Assembly (NCBI RefSeq): GCF_963082655.1
Contig: NC_081552.1
Span: 6,883,948-6,947,947 of the forward strand
From: Stomoxys calcitrans
Lineage: Eukaryota > Arthropoda > Insecta > Diptera > Muscidae
DNA: 64,000 nucleotides
Reading direction: 5' to 3'
Position 1 is the stretch's first letter; every line of letters starts with the position of its first letter. Positions 46,901 through 57,959 of this stretch are shown here, in pieces. Position numbers and translations under genes: made by a program. The notes below the pieces were generated by a model. The model was given only the letters and a program-made list of their open reading frames with translations. It was not told the origin of the DNA and ran no database searches.

Positions 46901-47106
46901 ATTTTGCATTTTTTTTTTTTTTGAAAATAATAACGTGGTTTCAACATGGTTCATCTAGCTTAAAATTTTCGCTTAGTCCCCATATAAATTGTATCACAAT
47001 TTATAATTTTGGTAAGTATAAAACCAATACTTTTACCCTAACTTTGTGCAGATTTGTCCAGATGTCTCTTTTTAACTTGTTAAAATATGTTAAACTTGTT
47101 AAAATA
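46901..47106. other. AT-rich spacer with short tandem repeat
   Basis: A T-run at 46,908-46,921, then AT-rich DNA. At 47,074-47,107 the phrase 'cttgttaaaatatg' is repeated twice just before the SINE head. An open frame of 108 codons across it has no motif. Confidence 0.5.
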
Positions 47107-47402
47107 TGGAGGCCACCGTGGCGCAGAGTTTAGCATGTCGGCCTGTGACGCTGAATGACTGGGTTCAAACCCCGGCGTGAACATCAACAAAATTTTCAGC
47201 GGCGGTTATCCCTTTACTAATGCTGGCTACAATTGTGAGGTATCCTGCCATGTTAAAGCTTCTATAGCAAGTGGTGTCGCTATGCGGCACGTCGTTTGGA
47301 CTCGGAGGAAAAGGAGGTTCCTTATCATTGAGCTGAAACTTTAATCGGGCTGCACTCATTAATATGAGAGATGTATCCCCTGTATCTTAATGGAATGTTC
47401 AT
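47107..47402 (+). mobile_element. tRNA-derived SINE, full length
   Basis: The head 'ggaggccaccgtggcgcaga' plus 'gtttagcatg' is an A-box match. 'gggttcaaacccc' at 47,161 is a perfect B box (GGTTCRANNCC). The body shares 'gcggttatccctttactaat' and 'tgaggtatcctgccatgt', and the 3' end shares 'cttaatggaatgttcatg', with the 19.2-kb copy. RNA polymerase III transcription from the internal promoter would be expected when intact. Confidence 0.92.
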
Positions 47403-47620
47403 GTGATGATCCTTTTATTTCGTCACTTAAATTGACAACTCATTCAAATCCGAGAAAACGTTTAACTCTCCCACTACAAGTACTTGAGTTGCTGGACTGC
47501 GAACCACTTCCAAAAGGTTCGGTAAGTGAAGACACCGAAGAAACAGAAGATGAATGTTATGAGGGTTTAGAAGACTTCACATTGGAAAGAGAGTTAACTT
47601 TAGACGAAGTACAAAGATGA
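47390..47620 (+). CDS. Hypothetical acidic ORF beside a SINE
   Basis: A 76-codon frame whose first codons lie in the SINE 3' end. The remaining ~70 codons lie in non-repetitive DNA with protein-like codon use: LKLTTHSNPRKRLTLPLQVL, ELLDCEPLPKGSVSEDTEET, EDECYEGLEDF. The C-terminal half is strongly acidic (runs of Glu/Asp). A consensus AATAAA at 47,658 follows the TGA stop by about 40 bp. It could be the last exon of a gene, with the real start upstream, or a fragment of an unrecognised transposon protein. I do not recognise the family. No signal peptide or membrane segment. Confidence 0.3.
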   Translation: MECSCDDPFISSLKLTTHSNPRKRLTLPLQVLELLDCEPLPKGSVSEDTEETEDECYEGLEDFTLERELTLDEVQR

Positions 47621-48339
47621 TGCATACATTATATTATATTATATTTCTAGCCAGCTGAATAAACGTATTGCTGACTTAAATTTGATAAAGTTTGTTTGTA
47701 CATACATACATACATATTTCAATATAAACTCCTTTTATTTTTTGTTTGACTCTCAAATATAATCCTTTTTGATGTTAACATAAAAAGATTAAATGGATAG
47801 ATTTCTGGAAAAAAAAAACTTTTAGGATATTTTCCTTCTACTTTTGCCTATATAATTGCACTTTTTTTAAATTTAGCAGGGAAAAAAAACATATATTAAC
47901 TATTTATTTATTGTGCATATAATTTGGCGATTGAACTGGATGACCACCACGAAAAGCTTTTTCGTTTAAAAAATGTGTCTCTCAAATGGGAGCTGTAGAT
48001 CGAAAGTTATGTGCATTTATGTATTAAAGAAACCACCAGGGGCCAACTACAGGGTGGACATTTCCAGCATTTTCTGAAAGCTTATATTCTCTACTCCAAA
48101 CCGTTAGAAGATTGAAAAGCGATCAGCTTTCCAGTTTCAAAGTTATAAAAACTTTACAACTACAAATTAAATGTTGAAATACTATTGGCCAGAAAAACAG
48201 AGGGTTGAGACAGATTGCCTCAGCACATTACCCGTAGAGTACCATTACGAGATTTTGAGCTTACCTGAAAAGAAAAAGAAGAAAAAAATTGTGTTATTTG
48301 CCTTCTCTAATTGGATGCAAAAACATACAAAATGATGGA
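47621..48339. other. Low-copy DNA
   Basis: It includes the AATAAA at 47,658-47,663, AT-rich sequence, and a more complex stretch from about 48,000 ('gggccaactacagggtggac') without a motif or repeat identity. Confidence 0.5.
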
Positions 48340-49100
48340 TTTTTCGGCCGGGCCGAATCTTGGAAACCCATCACCATCGATTCTGCTAACAATTTATACA
48401 ATCTAAATTTAGTTGAATGGCACAATTTTACTCTAGATACCAAACTTCTCTCAAACCTGCAAAATTAAAGCTTCTACGAACCGAACAAGGATAAGCGAGA
48501 GACCGGTTTATATGGGAGCTATATCAGGATATAGACCGATTTGGACCGTACTTGACACAGTTGTTGAAAGTTAAAACAGAATACCGAATGCCCAATTTCA
48601 GCCAATCGGACGAAAATTGTGGCTTCTAGTGGCTCAAGAAGTGAAATCGGGAAATCGGTTTTTATGGGAGCTATATCAGGTTATAGAGCGAATTGGACCT
48701 TACATACCACAGCTGTTTGAAGTCATAAGTCATAAGCCAAATCGGATGAAAATGGAGGCATCCAGGGGCTCAAGAAGTCAAATCGGGAGATCAGTTAATA
48801 TAGGCGCTACACCAGGATATAAGCCAATTTAAACCGCACTTAGCACAGCTATTGGAGGTCATAAGAGAACACCATGTTAAAAATCGGGTGAAAACTGTGG
48901 CTTCCAAAGGCTCAAAAAGTCAAATCGGGTGATCGGTTTATCTCGGAGCTATACGAGGTTATAAACCTATTTAAACTATACTTAATACAGTTGTTGGAGG
49001 TCACAACAGAATACTATGTGCAAAGTTTTAGCCAAATCGAATGGAAATTGAGGCTCCCAGGGGTTCAAAAAATCAAATCAAGAGATCGGTTTTCCGCGAC
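48340..49100 (-). mobile_element. DINE-A-like element, 3' part (left arm of a two-tailed structure)
   Basis: It begins with the hairpin 'ttcggccgggccgaatcttg' and 'aacccatcaccatcgatt'. About five units ('ggttatagagcgaattgg', 'caagaagtcaaatcgggag') follow. It meets the opposite-orientation copy near 49,100 in 'tccgcgacttttttccgagc'. No 5' block or microsatellite. Confidence 0.8.
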
Positions 49101-49276
49101 TTTTTTCCGAGCCGCGACATTTATCCGATTTTGCTGAAATTTTATGTTATGACTCTCAACTGTGCCAAGTACGGTTCATATCGATCTATAGCCAGATATA
49201 GCTGCCATATTTAATAGAATCCATGGTGGTGGGTTCCCAAGATTCGACCCGGCCAAACTTTGCACGCTTTTAATCG
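49101..49276 (+). mobile_element. DINE-A-like element, 3' part (right arm of a two-tailed structure)
   Basis: It carries 'atttatccgattttgctgaa', one unit, then 'ccatggtggtgggttcccaa', a decayed hairpin ('attcgacccggccaaact') and 'tgcacgcttttaatcgtt'. Together with 48,340-49,100 it gives an element with a 3' tail at both ends. Confidence 0.78.
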
Positions 49277-51279
49277 TTAAAAGTAAAATTATAATGATGG
49301 AGACACACATAGGATTATTTATTTTCAGTTAGTCTTTTCAACATGAATTCTGAACCACTCTTTGCAATAAGTTAAGGCAACAAATCTGTAAACATTTTCC
49401 ATTTTTATTATGCGGATATCCTGCTGACAAATTTTAAGCCGGACACAGGAGACAAAACAACAAACACGTGTGTTTTTATTGAATTCTGAAGAGGGCTTTT
49501 AAAAAATCCTTAAGGCACAAAGAAAAACATGCCATTTCAAGGAGATCACGTGCATTGTTAAAGGGTTTTAATGGCTTTGGCTGTGTGTGAAAATGCAAAA
49601 AATTTACAAAAATCAGAAACTAAAAAAAAAAAATGATGCTCATCGAAAAAAATCAAAAAGATTTTGTTTCGTTTTGTTGTATTGTTTGCGGACAAAGCAA
49701 CTCTTTTTTCCAGCGACTTCAGTTATAACATTATTATGACTGTTAAATACTGCTCTAATATCCCTCCATTTGAGGCACGTTTCCCATTTATCTTTGCTCG
49801 ATTTTTCATTTCACCATGGGTGCCGAAAACAAATACCCTCTCCTTAAGCGTTAATGCCTGGTACTCGAACAAAAACCATATACAATCAAGGAATGAGTGA
49901 ACAAAATCGGTGAACGTGAATAAATAGAAAAGTAAGCGTAACAAATCGCAGTTACCAGAAAAAGATCCTTTTTCAATAACATCCTTATACCAATACTCGT
50001 CGCACATACACACACGGAAACATCACACAAGGGATAATGCCACTAGTGTGGCACACCCCTGATGCTGCTCTAGATTATCAAATGAAGAGCAAAAGCTGAG
50101 TTGGGTCTCATCACATCACAATGTCCCTTAATGCTGGATTAATACCGCGTGTTTGTCATCACACCAAGCCAAACCCATAGTCAAGGTTGGCACGTGACAA
50201 AAGTTGGTGTCTACATTTAGACGAGACTTGGAAACACCAAAAAAATCAATTCAATGATGTGACTGGCGCCCGACTTGGGACCATAGGCGATAATGAAGCC
50301 AACAACAAATACCAACAAAATCAATCTGTCACATGGCTACTTTTTCATTTTTAGTATAATTTTGTTTCCCTCTCTATCATACTCAACAATGATGGATTAG
50401 TGGCTATCTAGGCATTTATCATTAAAAAGGCTTTTGACCAATGACATCTAGCGATTGGTTAGGCTTCTCATTATGATCACTTAGTGATTTTGCCAACCTT
50501 TTGTCAGAGATTTCCTTGTGATATTTTTATCTATTTGGTTGCCTTTCCCAAGTTTAGCATAAAATCGATTACCATAAATGCATTAATTTTCATTAGTTAC
50601 ACTACATTGCAAAAGTAGAGCTGGACATAATATCAATTAAGGCTTTCTGCCATACTGTTATTCAATGATTTTAGTAGCGTTATGCATGGACTCATCGATT
50701 ATTATGACAATTAGCATGACGCGTGTCCAGTCTGATTTTAAATGGAAACTGACAAGTACTGGCCGGTACTTGAAAAGATACTTGTGATAATTTAACAATA
50801 TTCGGGATAGTTGTGCATACCATAATGACAAGGGTTGTACTCAGCGGGAGTCCAGCTGAAGCACATATTGCCCAGATTTACATTTACCGTAACTCTATGA
50901 TGTGCTTCAGTATTAATATTACTAACTGACCCGTGATGGTCAGTTTAGACGAGTGCTGATCAATTGATTTCCATCATAAGTATATTGTTATTAATGATGT
51001 GAACTGTTGGTAAAATGTGATTTGCATGGGAACCAGTTTTTTTATGCGAAAAAAGTATTCAATAAAAAAATTAAATTATGCAGACTTATATCTGATACCA
51101 AACTTAAGTAAGGAAGGAATACACTTTTCGTTGAACGTATTTGTTTTACATGTGCTGAAATCTTCAAATATGTCTATTTTTAATCTAGAACACAAGAATA
51201 TATTCTTTGTCCTGGGTAAGCTTTTCATAGGTTACATTGGCAAAAAGCTTTCAAACCGTTGGCTGAGCTAAGAAAATCT
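49277..51279. other. Low-copy AT-rich DNA
   Basis: About 2 kb with no family signature. Open frames on both strands at 49,664-50,013 (78 and 96 codons) and 51,017-51,271 (84 codons) have no recognised motif. Could be intergenic or intronic. Confidence 0.5.
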
Positions 51280-53470
51280 AAGGGGAGCTGAGAAATCCTG
51301 GGTGGAATTCTGTAGCTCCTTGGAGGATACATCTGATGACTCTAGGCTAAGGAAGATTCTGTCCTCGAGACCTATTACGGTGGGGTATATTTAGAAGTCA
51401 GAGAATAAGTGGACAATATCTAGTGAGGAAACACTAGAATTACTCGTTGATACAGATTTCCCGGGAAATTCTCCAAAGGACAACGTGGAGCCAGAAGATG
51501 TTGTCACTGGTATGCATTCGTCGGAGGTTATTGGGGAAAATGTGTCTGAGATGAAACTCCTTTGTGTGATAAGAAATTTCGACTCCTTTAAGTCGCCAGG
51601 CCCTGATGATGTAGCACCGGTTGAATATCAAGCTGTGTCTGATAGACTGGTTCCTTGGCTTAGGGAGGTATACCCCTGTATAATGAAGGGACATGAATGG
51701 CATTTTCATTCCGAAAGCTGGAAAACCCTACCACACGAAGGCGAAAGATTTTCGTCCTATTAGTTGGTCATCCTTTATGCTGAGAAGTTGATAGAAACAT
51801 ATCTTAGGGCACAGATTCCTAGAGATCGCCTGTCGCGGCAGCAGCATGCATATAGTAAAGGAAAATCCACTGAAACAGCCCTTCACGACCTAGTCGGCTA
51901 CATAGAGGGTTCCCTCGCTGTCAAGGAATATACAATGGTAGCATTTTCGACGCCACTCGTGAAGGAGTTGGAGTTTCTAGGCATCAACTCTACCGTAAGA
52001 AAGTTTAGTAATAACTTACTTACTAAAGATGCATTACAGCAGGCTTGGGATCTGTATATCTAAAAAGATGGGTCCGCAGAGGAACGCCTTAAGGAGGTGT
52101 ACTGTATCCTCTACTTTGGAATATAGCCATTACCAATATATTATTGTCTCCGGAAGAAAAAGGTGTGAAAGTGATCGCGTATGCTGATGACGTGGCAAAT
52201 GCCGGAAAGTTTCCCAGGGCAATTAGGAGAAAGTTTCCCAGCACTCTAAGAGATATACTTCAGGAAGCTCTACGTGAAACAGCGTAGTGGTCTAGGTATA
52301 AATCCGTGCAAGACAGAAGTAGTACTTTTCAGCAGGAGATACAAGTTGCCTGCAGTGGAACCTGTCTCCTTGGGAGGGGAGAAAATTCCATTTACAGAAA
52401 GCGAATAATACGTTGGTGTTTTGCTAGACAGGAAATTGAACCTCAAATCCAACATTTTGGAAAGAGCAAGAAAGGCAACACTAACCCTACACACTTGCAA
52501 GAGAGCCATTGGCAAAGGTTAGGGGTATAGACCGCGTGTCATGCATTGGGTATATACTGCACTGGGCAGACCTATAATGCTGTATGTTGTGGTCTGGTGG
52601 ACGGCGCTTCAAAAGTCCACCTACTGTTCAATACTCAACCGGATCCAAAGGATGGCTTATGTGTGTATCAAAGCCGCAGTGAGGACGACATCGTCTGATG
52701 CACTGAATTTAAAGCTACATCTAATTCCTCTGAAATTGCTGCGACCACTGCCGTGACGCTAAGAAAGCTTTCGTTTGGTCATATGGCGGACTATATCTGA
52801 TATTCCAGTCGGTGTGGATTACACCCTACCTGAGCCACTTTTTGATAAAAAGTACTGTACAACTATTCCTGATAGAACCGTTTGGCACCACTCCAAACTA
52901 GACGCCCACCTGGTCGTCTTTGGGGTGTACTTCAGTGTGTATCAAGCGGATATCCTTGAAATTAAGGAAGTGGTGGAATGACTAAGATGTAATGTCATAA
53001 CGACGAGGCAGGCAGCAATTAAACCCCCGGAGAACGTATTTCTGGACAAAAAAAAAAAAAAAAACCGCCGTCGACTGTCCCAGATCTCTCAACAAAATCG
53101 CTGGACAGTTCAAAATTCATTTTTTCTGGTGCTGGGTGCCGGGCCACAGATTTGTAAAGCGGACGAGCTTGCGAGACTGAGAACTATCTTAAACGTTTCA
53201 GGGAAACTGGAATCTGTGTGTTTACCACTGGCGATATGTAAGTTTTCAGGATCAGGCCCAAAGGGCAACGAATCATCTATCATTCGTTGTCCTTTGGGCC
53301 ACAAAGTGGGAGCTGTGAACATTCCAATATTATGTGGCCTAATCTAGACTTTAAGAGGTCTACCGCTTTGCTGTCACTGGCTAGAACAGACGTCTCAGGC
53401 ATTGTGTCCTTCATGACATGTCACTGTCTAGTCGGAAAACATGCTGACAGAAGGAATTACAAAAGTCTTA
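51280..53470 (+). pseudogene. LOA-like non-LTR retrotransposon, RT and RNase H remnant 2
   Basis: In order across several frames: FCSSLEDTSDDSRLRKILSS (about 51,310), SSEETLELLVDTDFPGN, then reverse transcriptase blocks FKSPGPDDVAPVEYQ (51,590), RQQHAYSKGKSTETALHDL (51,836), RGTP-stop-GGVLYPLLWNIAIT (52,079) and AYADDVANAGKFPRA (52,178). ALGRPIMLYVVVWWTALQ (52,557) follows. RNase H remnants include KADELARL (53,158), and the C-terminal region has LDFKRSTALLSLARTDVSG. The block order matches LOA-lineage LINEs. The catalytic IEGAFNN region is deleted (near 51,945), and there are many stops. It is long dead. Confidence 0.87.
53047..53063. repeat. Poly(A) run inside the LOA-like remnant
   Basis: An uninterrupted run of A at the boundary between the post-RT region and the RNase H remnant; it could mark a small insertion or slippage. 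Confidence 0.9.
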
Positions 53471-53498
53471 CAAAAATGAGCTTCCAAAATATTTACAG

Positions 53499-53526
53499 TA
53501 GAAAAGAAAGAAAGAAAGAAAGAAAG
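53499..53526. repeat. (GAAA)n microsatellite
   Basis: Seven 'gaaa' units at the downstream end of the LOA-like remnant, leading into a 133-bp tandem duplication. Confidence 0.95.
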
Positions 53527-53790
53527 CCATGAAAGTCATTTGTGAAGAAAATGAAAGTAAAATTCTAGGTTTCAGTTTGGATTTGTTAATAAATCACTAA
53601 TAAAATTTCAAGATAAGATTCTTGTTTTGAAATGGAATCTATGGAAAAACATAAGAAAGCCATGAAAGTCTTTTGTGAAGAAAATAAAAGTGAAATTCTA
53701 GGTTTAAGTTTGGATCTGTTAATAAATCGCGAATAAAATTTCAAGATAAGATCCTTGTCTTGAAAACGTGTTTTTTGGACAAAACCGTTA
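53526..53790. repeat. 133-bp tandem duplication
   Basis: 'gccatgaaagtcatttgtga' to 'agataagattcttgttttga' (from 53,526) is repeated from 53,659 as 'gccatgaaagtcttttgtga' to 'agataagatccttgtcttga', with about ten differences. Spacing is 133 bp. Confidence 0.9.
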
Positions 53791-54050
53791 TCCAAATAAG
53801 GCTAAAACTTTAAATGTTGAACATTTTTTGATGTGCCAGCTGCCAGATTTGCCTTTTTCGGCTTTTTGATGATTTTTGCTTCAAATTAAGCAAAGTGCCG
53901 ATTTTTTTTTATTCGATAACTGTTTTATTCTTTCTCAAATCAATTATTAAACAAAACAATAACAAAGAACATAATCTAAAAAGATGCGATTACAAATTTA
54001 CAAATGTATTATGTTTGTCTACTTCTGTATATTTACTCTTTTTTGGCGTC
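53791..54050. other. AT-rich spacer
   Basis: No repeat or coding signature. Confidence 0.5.
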
Positions 54051-54405
54051 AAATTCTAAGACTATCTGTGCGTGCCATGTCTGTCTGTTGAAATCCATAA
54101 AATTTAATTGATTGAGAGGAAATTTAACGCAGAAGATATAGCTGCCATATAGACCGATCTGCCGATTTAAGGTCTTGGGCTCATAAAAGGCGCATTTATA
54201 ATCCGATTTTGCTGAAATTTGGCACAGTGACTTATATTAGGCTTTTCGACATCCACATCGGGTTATATTTGCATATAGCTACCAAAAAGACGAATATTTT
54301 GTTCTACAAAATTGCACAATGACTTGTAATTATTAGACCACTCAATGTCCCTCCCGAATCTGAAAGCTGCTATGGGGGCATAAATTATGCATTTTCCACC
54401 GGGTT
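54051..54405 (+). mobile_element. DINE-B fragment
   Basis: It contains 'gtcaaattctaagactatct', 'gccatgtctgtctgttgaaa', one unit ('gctgccatatagaccgatct', 'tcataaaaggcgcatttata') and part of the pre-terminal region ('tgcacaatgacttgtaatta'). Both termini are missing. Confidence 0.7.
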
Positions 54406-54565
54406 ATTTTTTAATATTCGCAGAGGCTGGTCTCTTATTTTGTTGCTTCTGGAAGCATTTCTAAACCGATTTCAAACGCGGAAAGCTAATAAAATTAACT
54501 ATTTTTTGTCGCGATATATGCTTAGATCCCATTCTTTAAACAAAAGTTATGCGAGTTACAAATCA

Positions 54566-55293
54566 AACAAGTAAAAGCGTGCTAAGTTCGGCCGGGCCGA
54601 ATCTTATATACCCTCCACCATGGATCGCATTTGTCGAGATCTTTTCCCGGCATCTTTTTTTAGGCAAAAAAAAAGGATATAAGAAAAGATTTGCTCTGCT
54701 ATTAGAGCGATATCAAGATATGGTCCGGTTTGGACCACAATTAAATTATATGTTGGAGACCTGTGTAAAATGTCAGCCAATTCGAATAAGAATTGCGCCC
54801 TTTGTGGGCTCAAGAAGTAAAATAGAGAGATCGATTTATATGGGAGCTGTATCGGGCTATAGACCGATTCAGACCATAATAAACATGTATGTTGATGGTC
54901 ATGAGAGAATCCGTCGTATAAAATTTCAGGCAAATCGGATAATAATTGCGACCCCTAGAGGCCCAAGAAGTGAAGACCCAAGATCGGTTTATATGGCAGC
55001 TATATCAGGTTATAAACCGATTTGAACCATACTTGGCACAGTTGTTGGATATCATAACAAAACAGGTTGTTCAAAATTTCATTTAAATCGGATAAGAATT
55101 GCGCACTCTAGAGGCTCAAGAAATCAAGACCCAAGATCGGTTTATATGGCAGCTATATCAAAACATAGACCGATATGGCCCATTTACAATACCAACCGAC
55201 CTACACTAATAAGAAGTATTTGTGCAAAATTTCAAGCGGCTAGCTTTACTCCTTCGGAAGTTAGCGTGCTTTCGACAGACAGACGGACGGACG
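54566..55293 (-). mobile_element. DINE-A 3' part ending in a short microsatellite
   Basis: The 3' terminus and hairpin are at 54566-54602. Two or three units follow (54,985 and 55,138 are 153 bp apart), then 'gacagacagacggacggacg' and an abrupt switch at 55,294. Two overlapping frames of 158 and 109 codons on opposite strands match frames in other DINE-A copies. Confidence 0.87.
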
Positions 55294-55935
55294 GCCAATT
55301 CTAAAAAAAATTGCGCTCTTTAGGGGCTCAAGAAGTAAAATAGGGAGAACGGTTTATATGAGAGCTGTATCAGGCTATAGACCGATTCAGACCATAACTG
55401 ACACGTATGCTGAAGGTCATGAGAGAAGTAGTTGTACAAAATTTCAGCCTAATCGGATAATAATTGCGAAGTCTAGAGGCTCAAGAAATCAAGATCATAA
55501 ATCGGTTTATATAGCAGCTATATCAGGTTATGGACCGGTTTGAACCACACCTAGCACAGTTATTGGAAATCATAACAAAATTCCCCATGCAAAATTTCAG
55601 CCAAATCGGGTGAGAATTGCGCCCTCTAGAGACTCAAGAAGTCTAGATCCAAGATCGGTTTATATGACAGCTATATCAAAACATGGACCGATATGGCTCA
55701 TTTACAATCTGAACTGATCTTCACAAATGAGAAGTATTTTTGCAAAATTTCAAGCGGCTAGCTTTACTCCTTTGAATGTTAGCGTGCTTTCGACAAACAG
55801 ACGGACGGACATGGCTAAAATGTCATGATGATCAAGAATATATATACTTTATGGGGTCTCAGAGGAATATTTCGAGGAGTTACGAACAGAATGTCGAAAT
55901 AAGTATACCTCCATCCTATGGTGGAGGGCATAAAA
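55294..55935 (-). mobile_element. DINE-A 5' half fused to the preceding copy (same junction as 6438)
   Basis: The junction 'cggacggccaattctaaaaa' is shared with 6432-6451. The next 640 bp match 6438-7081 closely, down to the short second microsatellite and the terminus 'ggtggagggcataaaa'. The matching continues past the element into the R340 flank. Confidence 0.88.
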
Positions 55936-56017
55936 TTATTGATTTAATAAATTTTTTAATTGAAAACTTTTTTTCAATTTTTCAAGTTTTTTGTCTGTTA
56001 GGACGAGATCATTAAAT

Positions 56018-56325
56018 TTTACAATTCTTGTTTGTTTCTCTTTCGAGACGAGATGATGATCGGAGATGCAAATGGAAAAGGAAAGCCAAAGATAGCAACG
56101 CACACCAACCACTATGGGCCGCGTTTCGTCTTTGGTTAGAAGACTTTTCAACCATATTAGGTGTGATGGCTTCAAGGGTCATGCGTTGGTATGCTGTATT
56201 TGAATTGTGTTAATTGCGCAAACGCATCTGTGATACAACTACAACATTAATCAAGCCCGACAACCCTGCTTATTAGCTGTACTTTTTCCAATGCATTTAT
56301 TTTTGTGTAATGGCAGAAATTCTGT
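56018..56325. repeat. R340 segment, copy 3
   Basis: It aligns with 3095-3433 and 7158-7500 ('gatcggagatgcaaatggaa', 'gttagaagacttttcaacca', 'ttagctgtactttttccaat'), but is more diverged. Its right end is cut by HEL sequence at about 56,326. Confidence 0.85.
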
Positions 56326-56327
56326 CT

Positions 56328-57931
56328 GTCTCTTATTTTCAGAAACACCAGATCTCCGAAATGGGTGGTGTGATTTAATCAAAATTTTGTGTGCTCTCAT
56401 ATAGTACCCTAAAAATAATAATTTGATATCCATATTTCGGATGGGGTATCTAGGGGGGCCGCCCCAACCTAAACCTACCAAACATATATTTAGACCGATC
56501 ACGACAATGTGGAACTCAAATGAAATTTATTTAGGATAAGAAAACGTATCTGATATCCCATTGTCGTACCAAGTGCTAGGGGGACCACCCCAAGCCCCAA
56601 AACACCCCAAAATCGGACATATTTACCGACCACGGCAATATGGGACTCAAATGAAAGGTATTTGCAAGTAGACTACGAATCTCATATCCAAATGTGGGAC
56701 CACGTTTCTGAGGGTCCACACCTTCCCCAAAACACCCCCCAAATAGAACTTATTTACTGACCATGGGGACCGCCTCTCCCCAAAAACATCCCCCAAACAG
56801 ACTCAAGCCGGTCATGTTTGTCGACTATGGAAATATGGGGTTCAAATTAAAGGTGTTTGGGAGTAGACCACGTATCTGATATCAACATTATGGACCAATT
56901 GTCTAGGGCACGTCCCACCACCATAACAACCCCCAATAGGACGTATTTGCTCACCAAGACAATTTGGGTCTTAAAGAGAGTGGAACTAAATATTTATAGT
57001 TTTTAGGGCCAATACCCCTAAACGAACATATTTGCTGTCTTTTGCAATAACGAGTTTAAATGAGATTTGAAAACGAATTTTATATCCAATGTTAAGGCCA
57101 ATGGCAATATGAGGTTCAAATAAGTGGTATATAGATATATGAGAATAGAGCACGTTGCTGATATATTTTCCGGGCAAGTGTTTTGGGGACCACCACAATC
57201 CCCAAAACACCCCTAGATCGGGCATATTTACCGACCATGTCAATGTGGGGCTTAAATGAAAGGAATTGAGGGGTAGAGAAAGAATTGATACCCACTTTCG
57301 GGACCAATTTTCTGGGGATCTACCCCTTTCCCAAAATAACCCACAAACAGCAATTTTTACTGACCATCGCAATATAATGCTCAAATAAAGGTATTTGCGA
57401 ATAGAATACGAATTTGATATCCAAATGTAGGACCATGTATTTAGGGCATCACCCCTTTTCCAAAACACCCCCCAAAGGGTAACAATTTTTCGATTATGGG
57501 AATATGTGGCTCAAATGAAAGGTATTTGAGATTAGAAAACGAATTTGGGGCCATGTGTTTGGGGGACGCCTCATCGTGTAAACTCCCCTAAACCAATGGC
57601 AATATCGGGTTTAAATAAATGGCATTTGAAAGAAGAGCACGATGCTGATATTTTTTCAGGGCCAAGTGTCTGGGGGATCACCTCACCCCCGAAAACACCC
57701 CTAAATCAGATATCATGAGAATATTGGGCTGATATAAAGTATTTTAGGAGTGGAGTACACCTTACATCCAAACTGAAATTCGTAGACCAATAAAGATCAT
57801 ATGGGATTCAGATAAAGGCACTAAATATTGTTATTAGTCAAGCTCTTTGTCAAAATTAAATATTCCAAGGAAAATTTTGTTCCATATAAAGTAAAAGAAG
57901 GCGCAGCGGAGCGGGCCCGGCTCAGCTAGTA
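56328..57931 (+). mobile_element. Helitron-like (HEL) element with 3' terminus, ~130-bp units
   Basis: It begins in the pre-unit region ('ttcagaaacaccagatctcc', 'gtgtgctctcatatagtacc') and contains about nine units ('caatatgggactcaaatgaa', 'cccaaaacacccc'). It ends in 'gcagcggagcgggcccggct' followed by CAGCTAG|T at 57,931. The CTAG-T end plus GC-rich palindrome is the canonical Helitron 3' end. The TATATAAAA 5' end is missing. A 160-codon minus frame inside it is spurious. Confidence 0.87.
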
Positions 57932-57959
57932 TCGTATATTTCACTATCAATAAAATAAA

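Noticed and set aside
56986..57468. 160-codon minus frame as a gene
   Set aside because: It lies in the tandem units of the Helitron-like element; the repeated phrases (for example 'IWISNSYS') recur in other HEL copies.
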